Source: Jaapia argillacea MUCL 33604 (lineage: Eukaryota; Basidiomycota; Agaricomycetes; Jaapiales; Jaapiaceae). From it: a stretch of DNA of 64,000 bases. The position numbers were made by a program, and so were the translations under genes. The first letter of the stretch is position 1. Every line of letters begins with the position of its first letter. Positions 1-10,397 of the stretch are shown piece by piece. The stretch is from assembly GCA_000697665.1 (NCBI GenBank), contig KL197738.1:4128-68127 (forward strand), in the 5' to 3' direction. The notes under the pieces are model-generated. The model was not told the origin of the DNA. It made no database searches and was given only the letters and a program-made list of their open reading frames with translations.

Positions 1-792
1 CACCCACCCCACTCTCTCTGTCATTCTGATGTAGTAGTGTATTTTTGTCTCAATTAATGCGCATTTTTCGCTTTCATGGTCTCATTTACCATGCAAACAG
101 CCGTAAAATTGAGCCATTGGCTCCATGGGGGCATAGTATACATTAGTTCCTTTGATATGAGCAAAAAAACCGCGAATTTATATGTATTTTTCGTGGCTAT
201 AGACAATACATTCGTGGTCGTCGTTGTGGACAGTGAGCACGAAGGTTTGATGTTGCCGAGAGCTTCGGGAAGCGGGCCCGGCAACAGTTGCCGGCATTGA
301 TCAAAACGATGATCGGGTGAAAGCACATGGCCACCGGAAGACTCCGACTCGAGCCTTGGGGCCTCACTGAGGTGAGGAGCTATTGCTGGCTTTCCCGCCG
401 GAGTCGACACTTGGTACAAACCAGTCAAATAAGACTTCGTGAACTGCTCGTTTGCCAAGTCTTATAAGACTGAAAGTGTGGGAAGGTCAGGTGGAACACG
501 ATGGATGAACGCGTACAACAGCGTTGATACCTAAGGGTCCAGTCAGGAATAGGGGCGCTTTCGTACATGGAGTACATACAGTGAGCCAGACAGACCATCG
601 ATCGTCTGGGAATACCGCGGACCTGAAGTACTGGAATGTGAGGAGGCTACCGATCCCATAGAGTCTAAAATACGCGAAACAAGAGATTTGGGTTCAGTGC
701 GGAGTCGACTCAGGGTAGGGTGGCACGTACACAGCATCGATGAAAAATGAGATTAGGGCCATGCCAAAGGTGTTCGTAAGGGAGACGGCCAT
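1..792 (-). CDS. DUF6534-type membrane protein, 5' part only (runs off the window start)
   Basis: Reading leftwards, a start codon at 792 opens an exon with the motif TNTFGMALISFFIDAV, then a GTACGT donor. The next exon (motif LYGIGSLLTFQYFR) is followed by a short exon starting VSTL and one ending VHEVLFDW. The same exon order, phases and residues occur in the gene at 1732-4143, so the two are tandem paralogues. The pattern (hydrophobic helix, YG-type turn, Q-Y-F/Y-R before an acidic loop, then a short V-x-L exon) is the start of the basidiomycete DUF6534 family, multipass proteins of unknown function. Exons after about 400 were not resolved and the C-terminus would lie outside the window. 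The family call rests mainly on the paralogue; whether this copy is functional is not known. Confidence 0.55.
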
Positions 793-1731
793 GGCGGATT
801 CCCGAGGCAGATGGTATGTGGACAGATATGGAACAACGAAGAAAAGGCGGGCAGGAGAAATCAAGTGCAGCAGCAGGGTACTTATCCTATCGGGCCATGG
901 AAGTGCTCAAGCCATTCGCTTTTATTGGGCAACCGCGTCTAGCGCTGGTTGGAGTGGGACATCACGAGCTGAGATCTGAGACGCTTCGCAAAGCGCGCGC
1001 AACCCTTCGTTGGTGCGATATTTAAGGCGGCAGTTGAAGTATTTAGTGGGAGGTGATAGGATACTGGGAGTGATAACAGGTTAGCTGGATTCCGGGGGTA
1101 GTGGCCGCCGTCGGGCGGTCATCATAACGTGCATCATTAGATGTTTGATGGCCAAGAAAAATTCCCACCACGACTAGGGATGTCTTGTTGCTCGGCATTT
1201 AGTCAGTTGTGTCCGCCAGCCCAGCGCCTCCGAGGTTCTCCAGGAGTAATGATGATGACGGGGTTGAACGAACATCCACGAGAGATTTCATTACCGGACA
1301 AGTCATGGAAGTCGTGGAGCCCAATCTGATTGGGTGGCGTCTAGTACGGCAAGTCAATGAATGGACGAACCGAGCAGAGCAACTTCGTTCTATAAGTACT
1401 TACTGGAATGACTCGGACATAGGTGTCTCCGAGACAGCGACCGATGCGCTGCTCGAGAGCGCTCGTGTGGTGTCGGTAACTCAGGAAGGCGACCAAAATG
1501 CACCGAAATCTTATGCAACGAAATCTTATGTGAACTGAGCTTCACCGCTCTCAGAACGGCAAAGATAAGACAGAGTATCAAAACAGAAACGCGAAAACAA
1601 CTCGATGACGGTCAGACGGTGGTGCGTGAGATCCGCTTCTCCCCAGATTTCGGACTTTTCCCTAACCATCGTGGAAGTTAGCAGGCAATGCGAAGAAGAG
1701 GGGATAAGGAGAAGCTGCCTCACCTTCACTT
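793..1731. other. Intergenic stretch, no gene seen
   Basis: This stretch lies between two tandem minus-strand DUF6534 genes. Only short, overlapping open frames with no recognisable protein are present on either strand, and no RNA gene was recognised. It should hold the promoter of the truncated gene to its left and the 3' untranslated region of the gene to its right. Confidence 0.5.
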
Positions 1732-4143
1732 CTAATCGGAAGAAGTCATACTGGCCCCCTTCTCGATATCCATTCCCACCTCCTCGTCTACTCCATCAGG
1801 GCACCAAGTAAGGACCGACCGAGTCTGCTTTATTTACCATCAGCGCAGGTCCCAATCACATCATTACTCTCAAACAAGAGCCTTGAAGGGGTAAGCGGAG
1901 AGGACAGACCACTTACGACATGCACACCACCACCGGGTATCTCTTCAACACCAACCTTACCCGCACTCCAAGAACCAATCCCAGCACCCTTGTTGCCTAC
2001 ACTCCCGGGGATTGATCCGTTGCCACTACGTACGACACTATCGAGAGGATAGCCAACTCCGAAGGCAGGGGTCGGTGCTGAACCGATCGTGGTGTTGAAC
2101 TTTTCGCGGGGTGAGTTGAGGCGCATGATTTGGCGAGCATTGAGGCTAAAGAAACGAAATGAGGACAGGAACCGTACGCTGAGAAGGGCTGCACAACTGC
2201 CGAGACTTACGTTGTTGTCACGGAGATCAGATACACTATAGGTTGTAAAGTTAGGTCAGATGCGATACCAGGTGGACTGGACAGAGCTCAATATGGATGA
2301 GACGCACGCTGGCCACTGGGGAGGAGAGGAACCATGAAGATGAAAGTGCCCGGTCTCAAAACAAACTATCGGAGCAAATCAGTACCGTCAAGAGTTAATC
2401 CTGAGGGAAAAAGCACCACATACGAGGAGCATGTTCAGAAATGCCGCTATGCTATCGGGCGAGGTGGAGGAGTCATCGACATCAGCGAACGTCATGAGGT
2501 TAGCGGACGACCAAAGGCGTACGTGGTTAAAGCGCCACGATTGATAGCATATATCATCAACTTGTCCAAGAGCGTGTCGGTCCTAAAAAGGGTTTCAGGT
2601 TAGCGATCGTGGCAGGTGGATATTGTAGGTATGAGGAAGCCCACCGCTGGATACCAGTCCGACTGCCGTGAAAGACCTATCAAGGGAAATAAGTCAGGAA
2701 AGATGATTCTCGACGACAAAATGAAGGGGAATTCGATATACTCAATCCCCGAGGCAAAGTGGAACAGAGGCCGGTGAATACAACGTACCCAGCAAAGGAT
2801 GACGGTGATGCTGAAATCACAGGCCGCGGTAGCGGCACTTTGGATAGTGGTTACTTTCTGAAAACGACATGAAGGACCGAGGAAAATTCAATCCAGAAAA
2901 TGAGTTTCAACATGATCTCGATACAAATAAGGGGTCGGCACTACGAACCTCGGTAGTGACGAGATGGCTGAACGTCCCTCCCAATCCACTGCGAAAGGGA
3001 TTAAAATTCTGAAATGTCGAAATCGACAGCGCGATACGACAACAGGACGTACGAGAGAGTTGTTTGAACTGCAATACATGAAGAGGTGAGTGAAGGAATT
3101 GAATCCAAAGGCTGTTAACTTACTGATTCCTGAGACTGTAGGACGACGGTGTGAGTGAATTTCCACAACATCCGGTGCGTGATCGAGATGGAAGACGTAC
3201 TAATTTGTGTCAGGGCAAGCGACATCTATAAAAATGGTCAATTACTATCGGAGAGTCGGAGGAGAGGTAAAATACGATGATGGCAGTAAACCAGATATTC
3301 TTGCGGCTCACTAAGGGTATATTTTCAGATGTGGGGGCGGAGCACATAAAGAAGGACTCACGTTTGTAAACCCTCGTCGCGAAAAAGCTGCAGACGATCT
3401 TCGGTCAGTTGGTTGAGCTTCGAAAGCTGACAAATGGGGGCACACCATTGAGAGATGAACGCCGAGACATACTACAAAGGGGATAGATATGGTTAACAAG
3501 CAGCGTGCGGCTAGGAAAAATGGAGATGCTGACGATGGCGAGGAGTTGTACCTAGCGGTAGGACGCAAAAGGTAATTAGCAAGGAAAAAGTAGTCGTTAC
3601 TGGGTGTATGCGCTTACCAAAGCAGTTCTGTAAAATCATAAAGCGATTCAGTCAATGTCACATTCAGACGAACGACCATGGCTTTGTGAGGAGCGAGGGT
3701 ACGTACCTCGGCATGACGTCAAGACGAGGGAAATCACCAAAGATGGTGATGAGATCCCAGTAAACCCAATCGAAGAATGTCGTGATATGGACGGTCATGA
3801 GGAAGCTACAATTGCGTTGAGCTCGCCGAAAATAACGAAGGCAACAAGACATACAGAAGTGTGGCGACCTGGACTTTGGATGAGAAAAGAATGGGCATAC
3901 AAGGGATTCAAGAGTACTCACGATGATTTTTACTCTCCACGGATCCTCTGGAAACAGCCTAAAGTATTGGAACGCGAGAAGGCCACCGATTCCGAACAGT
4001 CTAAGTTGCATAAAGCCAGAATATATGAGCATATATGGGCATGTGAGTCGGGCGAGGTGATTGATGAAAAGAAAGACGTACACGGCATCGAGGAAGAACG
4101 AGATCAGCATCATGCCGAAGGTGTTGGTGAACGCCTCAGACAT
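1732..4143 (-). CDS. DUF6534-type multipass membrane protein
   Basis: A family of basidiomycete membrane proteins with about seven helices and unknown function. Exons recovered in order: start at 4143 with TNTFGMMLISFFLDAV, donor GTACGT; GIGGLLAFQYFRLFPEDPW, donor GTGAGT; a short exon VATL with donor GTATGT; then FLMTVHITTFFDWVYWDLI followed by a G-D-F turn. These align with the third family member at 33625-35666 (QVLRYYQSYPEDS block, then the D-T-L exon). Near the end, an intron closes at about 2148 and the last cytoplasmic part begins with LNARQIMR, the family's usual C-terminal mark. A small final exon reading DEEVGMDIEKGASMTSSD ends at 1732; its splice phase allows more than one donor. 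The middle (about 3550-2260) was not resolved exon by exon. Confidence 0.6.
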
Positions 4144-5110
4144 GGCGAGATTGAAGACAGGCTTGACAAGATATGTATTTGGGAGGGGATAAGCGATCAG
4201 ACGAAACGCGGGCAGTAAGACAAGGAATTGGGAAGAACGAGGGGGAGTTCTGGCGAGTGACAGTTGGCGATTTCACTCACTTATACCGAAACGAAGTTCG
4301 TCATGCTGCGGCGAATTGCGAGAAAAAGGGCAGGCAATGAGCTACAGATCCGCATTCACAAAGGCTACATGGTCTGAATCTCTACAGGTGATTCCTTTGC
4401 CGCCACTAGCAATCAGAGTGGAAGAATGGAACGATCTGTGTGGCCCCGGCGACGCCAAGTTGCCAGAATCCAAGACAAGAGTGGCATTTGCCCAAGTGGT
4501 GGCGTTAAGCATACTAGCGATGACCTGCATGTGCCTAGTTGCCGAGGCCCAGGGCAGAAATAGCTTACGGAGACTTGCAAGGGGAATGGAGAGCGCTGAT
4601 CTTGGGCGGAGCAGTGGTTGGTGACCGGTGAACTCCGAACGAAGCAAGCTCTGATCTTACCTGATTTGGCAAGTTCACTTTTCGAAGCGTTCCTATTGCT
4701 GAGTTTCGTTGACATTTGCTCAACTACCACTCACCCGGTTTGCTCCATCGTCATCGTCGCACTCAAGAGCCTTGCGCCACTAGTCCTACTCAAGTTTGGT
4801 TGCACGCTCAGAACTCACGAGCCCGACAGCCACATAAACTCCCCAATATCTGTTCGACAAATGTTACGTCCAGATGTCCCAACTCCGATTTATTGCTCAG
4901 GTACCCCCACTCCTGGCTAGTCCTGACTCCTGATGCTCACCTACTTTGCGATTTGAGATCAGAAGGGCCTATCTTTCGTAAAGGGACAGTGGTCGCTGGA
5001 TGCGTTCTTGTGATAATTGATGGTGCCAGTCGAATGGATGGTATGGATCAACGACTTTACGTCACGATTTAGGGTAGTATACAATATTTCGAAATTCTCC
5101 ATATCGGAAT
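4144..5110. other. Intergenic stretch, no gene seen
   Basis: Several open frames of about 100 codons overlap each other on both strands here, but none has a recognisable domain, signal peptide or paralogue in the window. I treat the stretch as the promoter of the DUF6534 gene to the left and the 3' flank of the small membrane protein to the right. Confidence 0.45.
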
Positions 5111-5917
5111 TTAGTGCAAAGGACGCATATAGTCTGGTGCATCTCTTGAAGGCGTCTTGGACCCCATCCACAAGAAGAACGAAAACAAAGGAATCAACAC
5201 GGATAGCGAGATGGTAACAATTGCCAAAAACTCAACACCAAATCCTCCGCCCATATCTTCAACAGTGAACCCAGTGCTCGGTTTATAATTCACACCGAGG
5301 AAAAGAACTGCCGCACAGAGAAACTCGAAACCCAACAGAGAGAACAACCCCGACACGTATGCCATCCATCTCAGTATAACGCGTGGCCATTGTTGGGAGA
5401 CGCTGATATCCTCCGAGGTGAGGAAGAGAGCTGCACTCGATGAAGTGGCGAATGATGCAACGAAGAAAGCGGTGGAAAATGAAAGTAAGAATATATCTCC
5501 TCTTGACGCAGAAAATACCGCGGAGAATGCGATGTTTGCTCCTATGGATGCATGGGACGTTAGAAGGGAAAAAATGATGCGTCATTTACTTATGTTGACA
5601 TACCGAAGAGTGCAATAACTGACAAAGCAGCGAAGACGTTGATCCATGACCGACTTGCGTTCGGCGCTTCTTGAACGCCAGGTGGGTGGTCGGGCGCGTC
5701 TGGGGTTTGCATAGGTGCATGCTCGGGTGCAGGCATATGTACCTGTTTAGGTGGATACCCGGCTGCAGGCATATGTCCTGGTCGATAAGAGGCTTGCTGT
5801 GGTAAAGGCGGTTGAGGACGGTACGCAGTTCGACCCGACTTTCTCACATTACAGAGGATGATTGTCGTCGTTCTGTGATCAGCGAGAGACCTGAAATTGT
5901 TGGACGGCACTCACCAT
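5111..5917 (-). CDS. Small membrane protein with a Pro-rich N-terminus and about four helices
   Basis: I do not recognise a named family. One exon (about 5850-5600) encodes a Pro/Ala/Met-rich stretch with repeated PGHMPA- and VHMPAP-like units, then NVFAALSVIALFG, which is the first half of a membrane helix. After an intron near 5600, a long exon reads without a stop to 5111. It holds a helix pair around FSAVFSASRGDIFLLSFST and ASFATSSSAALFL, then two more helices (SGLFSLLGFEFLCAAVLF and EFLAIVTISLSVLIPLFSFF), ending DYMRPLH. The arrangement, a disordered N-terminus followed by paired helices, recalls the membrane module found after ankyrin repeats in some fungal proteins, but that is only a resemblance. 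The first exon is uncertain: an ATG at 5917 runs straight into GTGAGT. Confidence 0.6.
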
Positions 5918-6515
5918 GAGCGGATGATGAACGATGGGAAAGAAACAGATATGTCGTGGTAAGCGAGATGGGGGTACTTAGACTACCAACCAGTACCTGG
6001 TTTCATTTGGTCCAAATACCTACTGACATCTGACTGAATAAGACTCGGAGGGCGTGTCTGGTCGGGGAGTCAGACAAGAGTCCGAACGAGACAAGGTTTC
6101 CGCTGAGGAGCACCAGGGAACTATGCAGGCAATCCCTGGGCTTGGCAGCATCTAGGCTGATGATAGGCGTTTTCTAGCCCTGACACAAGCATTGTGATGA
6201 GCCGGAGTGGAAGGGAACGTCGATAAGGCGGAGCTGTAGTGACCCGCGATGGGACTTCGGAGGATGAGAATGGGAAGGTTTGTGACGTGTGACTCGTGCG
6301 TGACCTCCGTTGACATGGCCTCGACATTCCACCGCGAAGGTCTGAAGGTCTGCGGTAGGCGGGGCAAGGCTTGGCCCCTAGCGTCAAACTCTCTATGCCC
6401 TCAAGCTTACCCCCTGTGCCTGGGGGATGTACCTCACCTCACACATATATACACACCATGGAGCTCCCCGTAACACGGTTCTCTTCCTCCATCTACCACC
6501 CTGCAGCCTATTAAC
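5918..6515. promoter_or_regulatory. Divergent intergenic region with a TATA-like box for the gene at 6516
   Basis: This 0.6-kb region lies between the minus-strand small membrane protein and the plus-strand gene starting at 6516. A TATATATA stretch sits near 6445, about 70 bases before the start codon, at a sensible distance for a core promoter. Open frames on the minus strand at 6121-6387 show no recognisable protein. Confidence 0.5.
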
Positions 6516-7608
6516 ATGTTATCGCTGACGCTTCTGAGATTTGGAGTTTTGCTGTTTGCGACTCCCTGGTTCGTCCTTAGTGCCAGATCCAGTGCAGCTG
6601 CTGTCTGTACCATCGATACACCTTTGGTAGTCATCGTTGTTCGACTCGAGTCTCGAGATTTAACCAAGTTGACGACTCATTATTACAGTCGCATAACTCG
6701 GAGGGTATGGACACCTGCACTCTATATACCGCATTGATCCAAGCCTGCACTGGCCTTCGTACGCTCGTCGTCCTCAGGCCTCTTTCTCCCAATTGACGGA
6801 CTATCACTACACAGCAAATGAAGTCCTAGAGCCGTTGGCAAACCCCAACGGCGGTTACTATCTTGGCCCGAACACGACTGAAGGCCAGATCGCCAATCCC
6901 TGCACTTGCAGTACCGTGATCTACTGCATCTTGTCTGCTTGCTCCTACTGCCAGGGCGGCACTTGGACAGGGTGAGCGAGATTCCTATCATTCCTTTGCT
7001 TCCGCCTTTACCATTCAGACCATCTCACTCCTTCATAACAGGTGGCCTGGCTTTACGACTTACTGTGGCCCAAATGCAACCGTCGGGTAGGTCTCCACGT
7101 CACCGCGCACCCTCTAGTTATTGTGCTAAGTTCTCCATCGTAGCTTTCCCGATCCAATACCATCCGGCCTTGGAATACCTCATTGGGCATACATGGACAT
7201 ACTGGTAAGTCAACGACACTCCTATCACCATCGGTTTCTGAGGTTGATATACTTGAATAGTCCTTGGGGAATTTCAGCGTCGATGTTGCCACTCAAATGC
7301 AAGGTATATGGCGTCCTCTAATTCGTTCACTTCTACGAACTCAATGGCCCGAACCTTCAGATACACCCGAGTCAACTTTTACGCTACCTTCAAGCACCCA
7401 CAGCCCATCACCCTCCCAAACGTCTACCCCTGATCACACGGCCGCGATTGTTGGAGGCACAGTGGGAGGCATTGGAGGATTAACTCTTGTACTTATCCTT
7501 CTCTTCTTTCTTGCCGGGGGGTGTGAGTGTGGACGATACCGTAAACGCCCGCCGACTCAACCAATTCAAATACCTTACCCACATCAAATTCGGAAGCCTC
7601 AGTTGTGA
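6516..7608 (+). CDS. Secreted or cell-surface Cys-rich protein with one C-terminal membrane helix
   Basis: Seven exons can be phased: 6516-6626, 6689-6758, 6815-about 6971, then four small exons between 7040 and 7608. The start MLSLTLLRFGVLLFATPWFV with a following SARSSAAA is a clear signal peptide. The ectodomain carries C-T-I-D, DTCTLYTALIQACTG, then NPCTCSTVIYCILSACSYCQ with GGTWTGWPGF, a Cys-rich motif I know from hypothetical surface proteins of Agaricomycetes. A Ser/Thr/Pro-rich stalk follows, then a Gly-rich helix (AAIVGGTVGGIGGLTLVLIL) and a short basic tail. It is a type I membrane protein in form, like a small sensor or receptor, but no function is known. Splicing keeps frame through every junction, so the gene looks intact. 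Confidence 0.8.
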
Positions 7609-8153
7609 CCCATCTTCGCATAATTGCACCTTGTCCACTGTCCATGTCCCCATTGTCCATCCAGGTGTCGAGGTTTCCTCTACAGACAAATTATCGCTCG
7701 CCTTATTGCAGGTAATACAATAATATATATGTACCTATTGTCCGACTTGCCACGGCTTTACAGTATAAGCTTTCTGAGTACTGCGTTCAACACTGACGCT
7801 CCCCGCGCTTTTGAGCTCAACATCGACGAAGCTTAAGTGATTATCGTCTCCCCAAGAACTCGTGGCTAGAATACATGGTACAGTACAACTCTGCGATCAA
7901 CTGTTCAACGAATCAATGGAGGTCCCCCAACTGGCTGTCCCCAAGAAAGTACAGACGACACCACTTTCCCACTGAACACGAACCGATACCGACGATGCCA
8001 AAGAAAAGGTTCAGACAATAAAGATAGTTCACGCGGACGGATGTGAAGGAGGCCAACATCACCTCTCCGTCGCAAAGTAGCCAACTCGACAATCAGTGAG
8101 CGTTCAGTTTTCTACCATCTCGAAAGCTCCTCTTGGGCAACAATCGGCCCTAA
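7609..8153. other. Convergent 3' intergenic region
   Basis: This stretch separates the 3' end of the plus-strand surface protein from the 3' end of the minus-strand coiled-coil gene. No coding sequence or RNA gene was recognised in it. Confidence 0.5.
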
Positions 8154-9647
8154 TCACACCGAGTCAACAACAAAAAGGTAGGAAAACGAGCGAGACAGGC
8201 GCACCTTTACCCCATCCCCATCGTTCTTCAAGAAACCTTCAAAGTCTCCAACGCTCACAGGACTGGGTGCAAGACTAACGTCCAACAACGGTCTCTCTTC
8301 CGCATTCACCTCACCTACATTCTCCCTCTCCCGATAACCCAGTAACTCCACAGTCAGTCCTCGGATAACCCCCTGCAGCTCCCTCACAACAGCCTCCACA
8401 CCGCCCGATCCTCTCCGGCCAGCCCGCAGTCCTCGAATAACCTCCTTCAACTCAGCATTCTCCCTTTCCAAACTATTACACCTCTCGATGACGACGACTA
8501 CCACTTCCTCCATTCTCCGGACTTCGTAGGCGCTGCGCTTGAGGTCGGCGATGACAAGAGATTTCTCTTCGACGATCTCTTGGAGGGAGGTCGTGTCGGC
8601 AACGAGCTCGGATACGGCCAGGCGTGACTTCTCTTCCATCTCGAATCGTAACTGGCGTTCGGTTTCAAGAGCTTCAGTAGCATTTCGCGCTTGCACTTCC
8701 AGGATCCGACAGCGTTCTTCCACGTCATCCACCTGTCGTAACAATTCCTGCCGCTCCTTATCCCAAAAACCTCCACTCCACATATCCCCATCTGAACAGC
8801 CTCTCTCAACAGCGACATCCAGAGCTCGACGTTCCGCCTCCTGATACTCTCGTAAAGCTCTCACCGCGAACTCCAGCTCAGCACGATCCGCTTCCCTCGC
8901 TCTCTCCAACATCCTCAGTTCACCTCGCAGTCTCTCCTTGATCTCGACCTCGACAGCCTTCTCCTCGGCCAAATCATCCTTCTCCCGCGCCAACTCAGCT
9001 TTAGCCACAATCAACAGTCCCTTCTCCTCACTCAACATTGCGTTCTCCTCAACTAGGGATGCCATCTCTCCGTCGAGCATCCGGACCCGCTGGCGAGCGT
9101 CGTCAAGCTGCGATTCTAGCTCCTGGTGTTTGATATCTCCGAGACGAAGCTTGTCGCCAAGTTGGGAAATGTCGTCACGAAGACCAAGCGCCAAAGTCTC
9201 GAGATGTTGTCGAGTGTTATGAAGGTGTGCATTTTGTATGGTAAGTGAATGGACTCTTTGTTCGACCTCGGTGAGGTTGGCTTCAAAACGGGAGGCCAAC
9301 AAATCCAAGGTAGAAGTGCGGTCCTGGAGCTCGGCTTGTAGCGTAGCATGCGCATTCTGGAGTGAGATAAGTTCGGGTGATGGCGGTAGTATGGAATCCA
9401 GCCCTCGGCGAAGGTGAAGAAGGGGTGGCAGGAGATGGATATCACAGATGGATCGCAAGAGTAGGGTGAGACGGAAGCGGTAAATCCGGAAGAATGGTGC
9501 GTCCAGGATGATGGTCCAGTTGCTGAGTATGTAGCCAAGGATAGTCGCGGAAGTTGGAGGGAAAAGGATGGTGATGAAGCAGATGGAGGCGGGGGTAGCG
9601 AGGCGAATTATGAAGGCTGGTAACTGTACATGAAATTTGCTCGACAA
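8154..9647 (-). CDS. Intronless coiled-coil protein with N-terminal membrane segments
   Basis: A single uninterrupted frame of 497 codons, unusual in this intron-rich window. Residues about 8-50 are hydrophobic (IRLATPASICFITILF and TILGYILSNWTIILDAPFF), giving one or two membrane helices, followed by a basic stretch. From about residue 95 to 430 the protein is a long heptad-rich coiled coil with many Glu, Leu, Arg and Ala (SRFEANLTEVEQRVHSL, EENAMLSEEKGLL, LAREKDDLAEEKAVEVEIK). The C-terminus is short and not repetitive. It is probably a membrane-tethered rod, such as an organelle tether or scaffold; this is inferred from shape only, and I recognise no family. Antisense frames over it are Ser/Arg-rich shadows. 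Confidence 0.8.
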   Translation of the reverse strand: MSSKFHVQLPAFIIRLATPASICFITILFPPTSATILGYILSNWTIILDAPFFRIYRFRLTLLLRSICDIHLLPPLLHLRRGLDSILPPSPELISLQNAHATLQAELQDRTSTLDLLASRFEANLTEVEQRVHSLTIQNAHLHNTRQHLETLALGLRDDISQLGDKLRLGDIKHQELESQLDDARQRVRMLDGEMASLVEENAMLSEEKGLLIVAKAELAREKDDLAEEKAVEVEIKERLRGELRMLERAREADRAELEFAVRALREYQEAERRALDVAVERGCSDGDMWSGGFWDKERQELLRQVDDVEERCRILEVQARNATEALETERQLRFEMEEKSRLAVSELVADTTSLQEIVEEKSLVIADLKRSAYEVRRMEEVVVVVIERCNSLERENAELKEVIRGLRAGRRGSGGVEAVVRELQGVIRGLTVELLGYRERENVGEVNAEERPLLDVSLAPSPVSVGDFEGFLKNDGDGVKVRLSRSFSYLFVVDSV

Positions 9648-10397
9648 AGTCTTGAGTTGTTCGGAACAACGGAATATGTACTACCAGTACAAACTTCGGC
9701 TTCAGCGTAAAAACGGAGACCAACTAAGGTAGCGTACCATCGTCAAGCAGAAAACTTGGACCCAATTGAGGTCAAACTTCAACTGAAGGTCGACCAGCGA
9801 CATCTTTAACAGTCGGTGATCGTAAAGGGGGAAGAACCGAAGCCTCAAAACTCCGGTCGGACGTGAATACTATGTACCTCTAACTTCATCCTCGTGTTCA
9901 ACATGCGGTCGCGGAGAGGCCGGTTGCGTGCGCATCAAGGACAGTGTCATTAATGAAGTGTATGGACCCACATCATGGGAGGACTTTTGCTGCGATGAAC
10001 GTAATACCGAGCAGCGAGGCAGAACAGGCGACAGCAGCGAGTGTCGGGTATGACAGTCGGGTGGCTGAACTGAACACGCGCTACGTCCGAGCCTGATCAT
10101 GCATGACGGCGGAAAACCACGCCAAAGAGCCGCAAAACCAGTGCAAGATGTTCAAGGACTTTGCGTTTACTGCTACCAATACCAGGGTCAGGGCGCCCTG
10201 GTCATGGATGCGGAGTACAAGCGGTGGGAGTTGCACGTGGAAGCCTGCCCCCAGACTCAGCTTGGGTGGGACAATCAGGACAGGAATGTGTTGGTGACCC
10301 ATATAGTTAATCTAACGCTGCAGGCCGAAGTGATAGGCGCTAATCAGAACAACTACGAGTTCCCGTCCACATATATTTCGCCAGGCGTACAAACACA
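9648..10397. other. Intergenic stretch, no gene seen
   Basis: The stretch lies upstream of the minus-strand coiled-coil gene and downstream of the minus-strand aminotransferase. Open frames from 9870 onward have no recognisable domain, and the long plus-strand frame from 10099 is mostly antisense to the aminotransferase. Confidence 0.5.
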
